From positions 1 through 6,358 of the forward strand of contig JBEVLT010000083.1 in NCBI GenBank assembly GCA_040509055.1: a stretch of DNA of 6,358 nt, read 5' to 3'. How positions within the stretch are numbered: position 1 is the stretch's first letter; every line of letters starts with the position of its first letter. A model generated the notes under the pieces. That model did no database searches and was not told the DNA's origin. It worked only from the letters and a program-made list of their open reading frames with translations. The position numbers and the translations under genes were made by a program. This document shows positions 6,253 to 6,358 of the stretch, piece by piece. This DNA is from JAJKIP01 sp040509055. GTDB lineage: Bacteria; Bacteroidota; Bacteroidia; Chitinophagales; Chitinophagaceae.

Positions 6253-6358
6253 ATGATGAACATCAACGACATCCAAACCCTCGGCGAACTGAAAAAGAGC
6301 GGCTACCGCTCCCGGAGCATCAAAGACGAGATCCGGCAAAACCTGATCGGCAAACTAC
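6253..6358 (+). CDS. N-terminus of a MoxR/magnesium-chelatase-like AAA+ ATPase (runs off window)
   Basis: An ATG at 6253 opens 35 codons that continue past the window edge. The start MMNINDIQTLGELKKSGYRS and the following IKDEIRQNLIGKL match the N-terminus of Bacteroidota AAA+ proteins usually annotated as magnesium chelatase or sigma-54-interacting regulator (typical form: TLGELKxSGYxxxSIKxEIRxNLIxKL). The Walker motifs would lie beyond the edge, so ATPase activity is known only from the family. A second ATG at 6256 is an equally good start and would remove one Met. There is no Shine-Dalgarno sequence, and the leader is A-rich (6241-6250). Its position behind the VWA gene supports a MoxR-VWA pair in which the ATPase hexamer works with the VWA adaptor. 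Confidence 0.8.
   Translation, partial: MMNINDIQTLGELKKSGYRSRSIKDEIRQNLIGKL

Noticed and set aside
1..6358. tRNA, rRNA, CRISPR array, insertion sequence, or phage/defence module
   Set aside because: I saw no cloverleaf, no regularly spaced direct repeats, no transposase or integrase-like protein, and no defence-type domains in any frame.

Overview
The window looks like chromosomal DNA from a Bacteroidota bacterium, most likely a GC-rich member of the Chitinophagaceae or a close relative. This rests on the protein families and their signature stretches (a long DUF2723 membrane protein, a Bacteroidota-type SAM-hydrolase-like protein, and a VWA protein beside a MoxR/chelatase-like ATPase). It is also supported by the lack of Shine-Dalgarno sequences ahead of the starts and by a TAnnTTTG-type -7 box before the largest gene. 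All assignments come from reading the sequence and recalling family patterns; no database search was run.

Layout, all on the + strand. Positions 1-96 hold the last 31 codons of a gene that starts outside the window, probably a small four-helix-bundle protein. Next is a 275-aa protein of the SAM hydroxide adenosyltransferase (DUF62) fold (143-970). The 189-bp gap after it contains a perfect 20-bp inverted repeat around a GC-rich 63-nt core (981-1083) and a good -7 promoter box. The largest gene (1160-4681) encodes a 1173-aa multi-pass DUF2723 protein, related to TMEM260-type protein O-mannosyltransferases, and it is closed by a strong intrinsic terminator (4706-4736). A 365-aa VWA-domain protein follows (4819-5916), best started at a GTG. 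Then come 336 bp without an intact gene, holding a frameshifted, internally deleted remnant of a GxxExxY-family gene (about 6012-6192). The window ends with the first 35 codons of a MoxR/magnesium-chelatase-like AAA+ ATPase (6253 onward).

How the genes relate. The VWA protein and the ATPase probably form a MoxR-VWA pair (ATPase plus metal-binding adaptor), a chaperone-like arrangement that recalls ChlI/ChlD but does not by itself imply tetrapyrrole synthesis. The DUF2723 gene appears to be its own transcription unit, with its own promoter box and terminator. The DUF62-like gene is separate. The two small-family genes at the edges (four-helix-bundle tail and GxxExxY remnant) are more AT-rich than the core genes and look like accessory material between conserved genes.

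I see no convincing new multi-gene system. The points most worth a second look are the apparent loss of the catalytic triad in the DUF62-like protein, the 20-bp inverted repeat, and the GxxExxY remnant between the VWA and ATPase genes.
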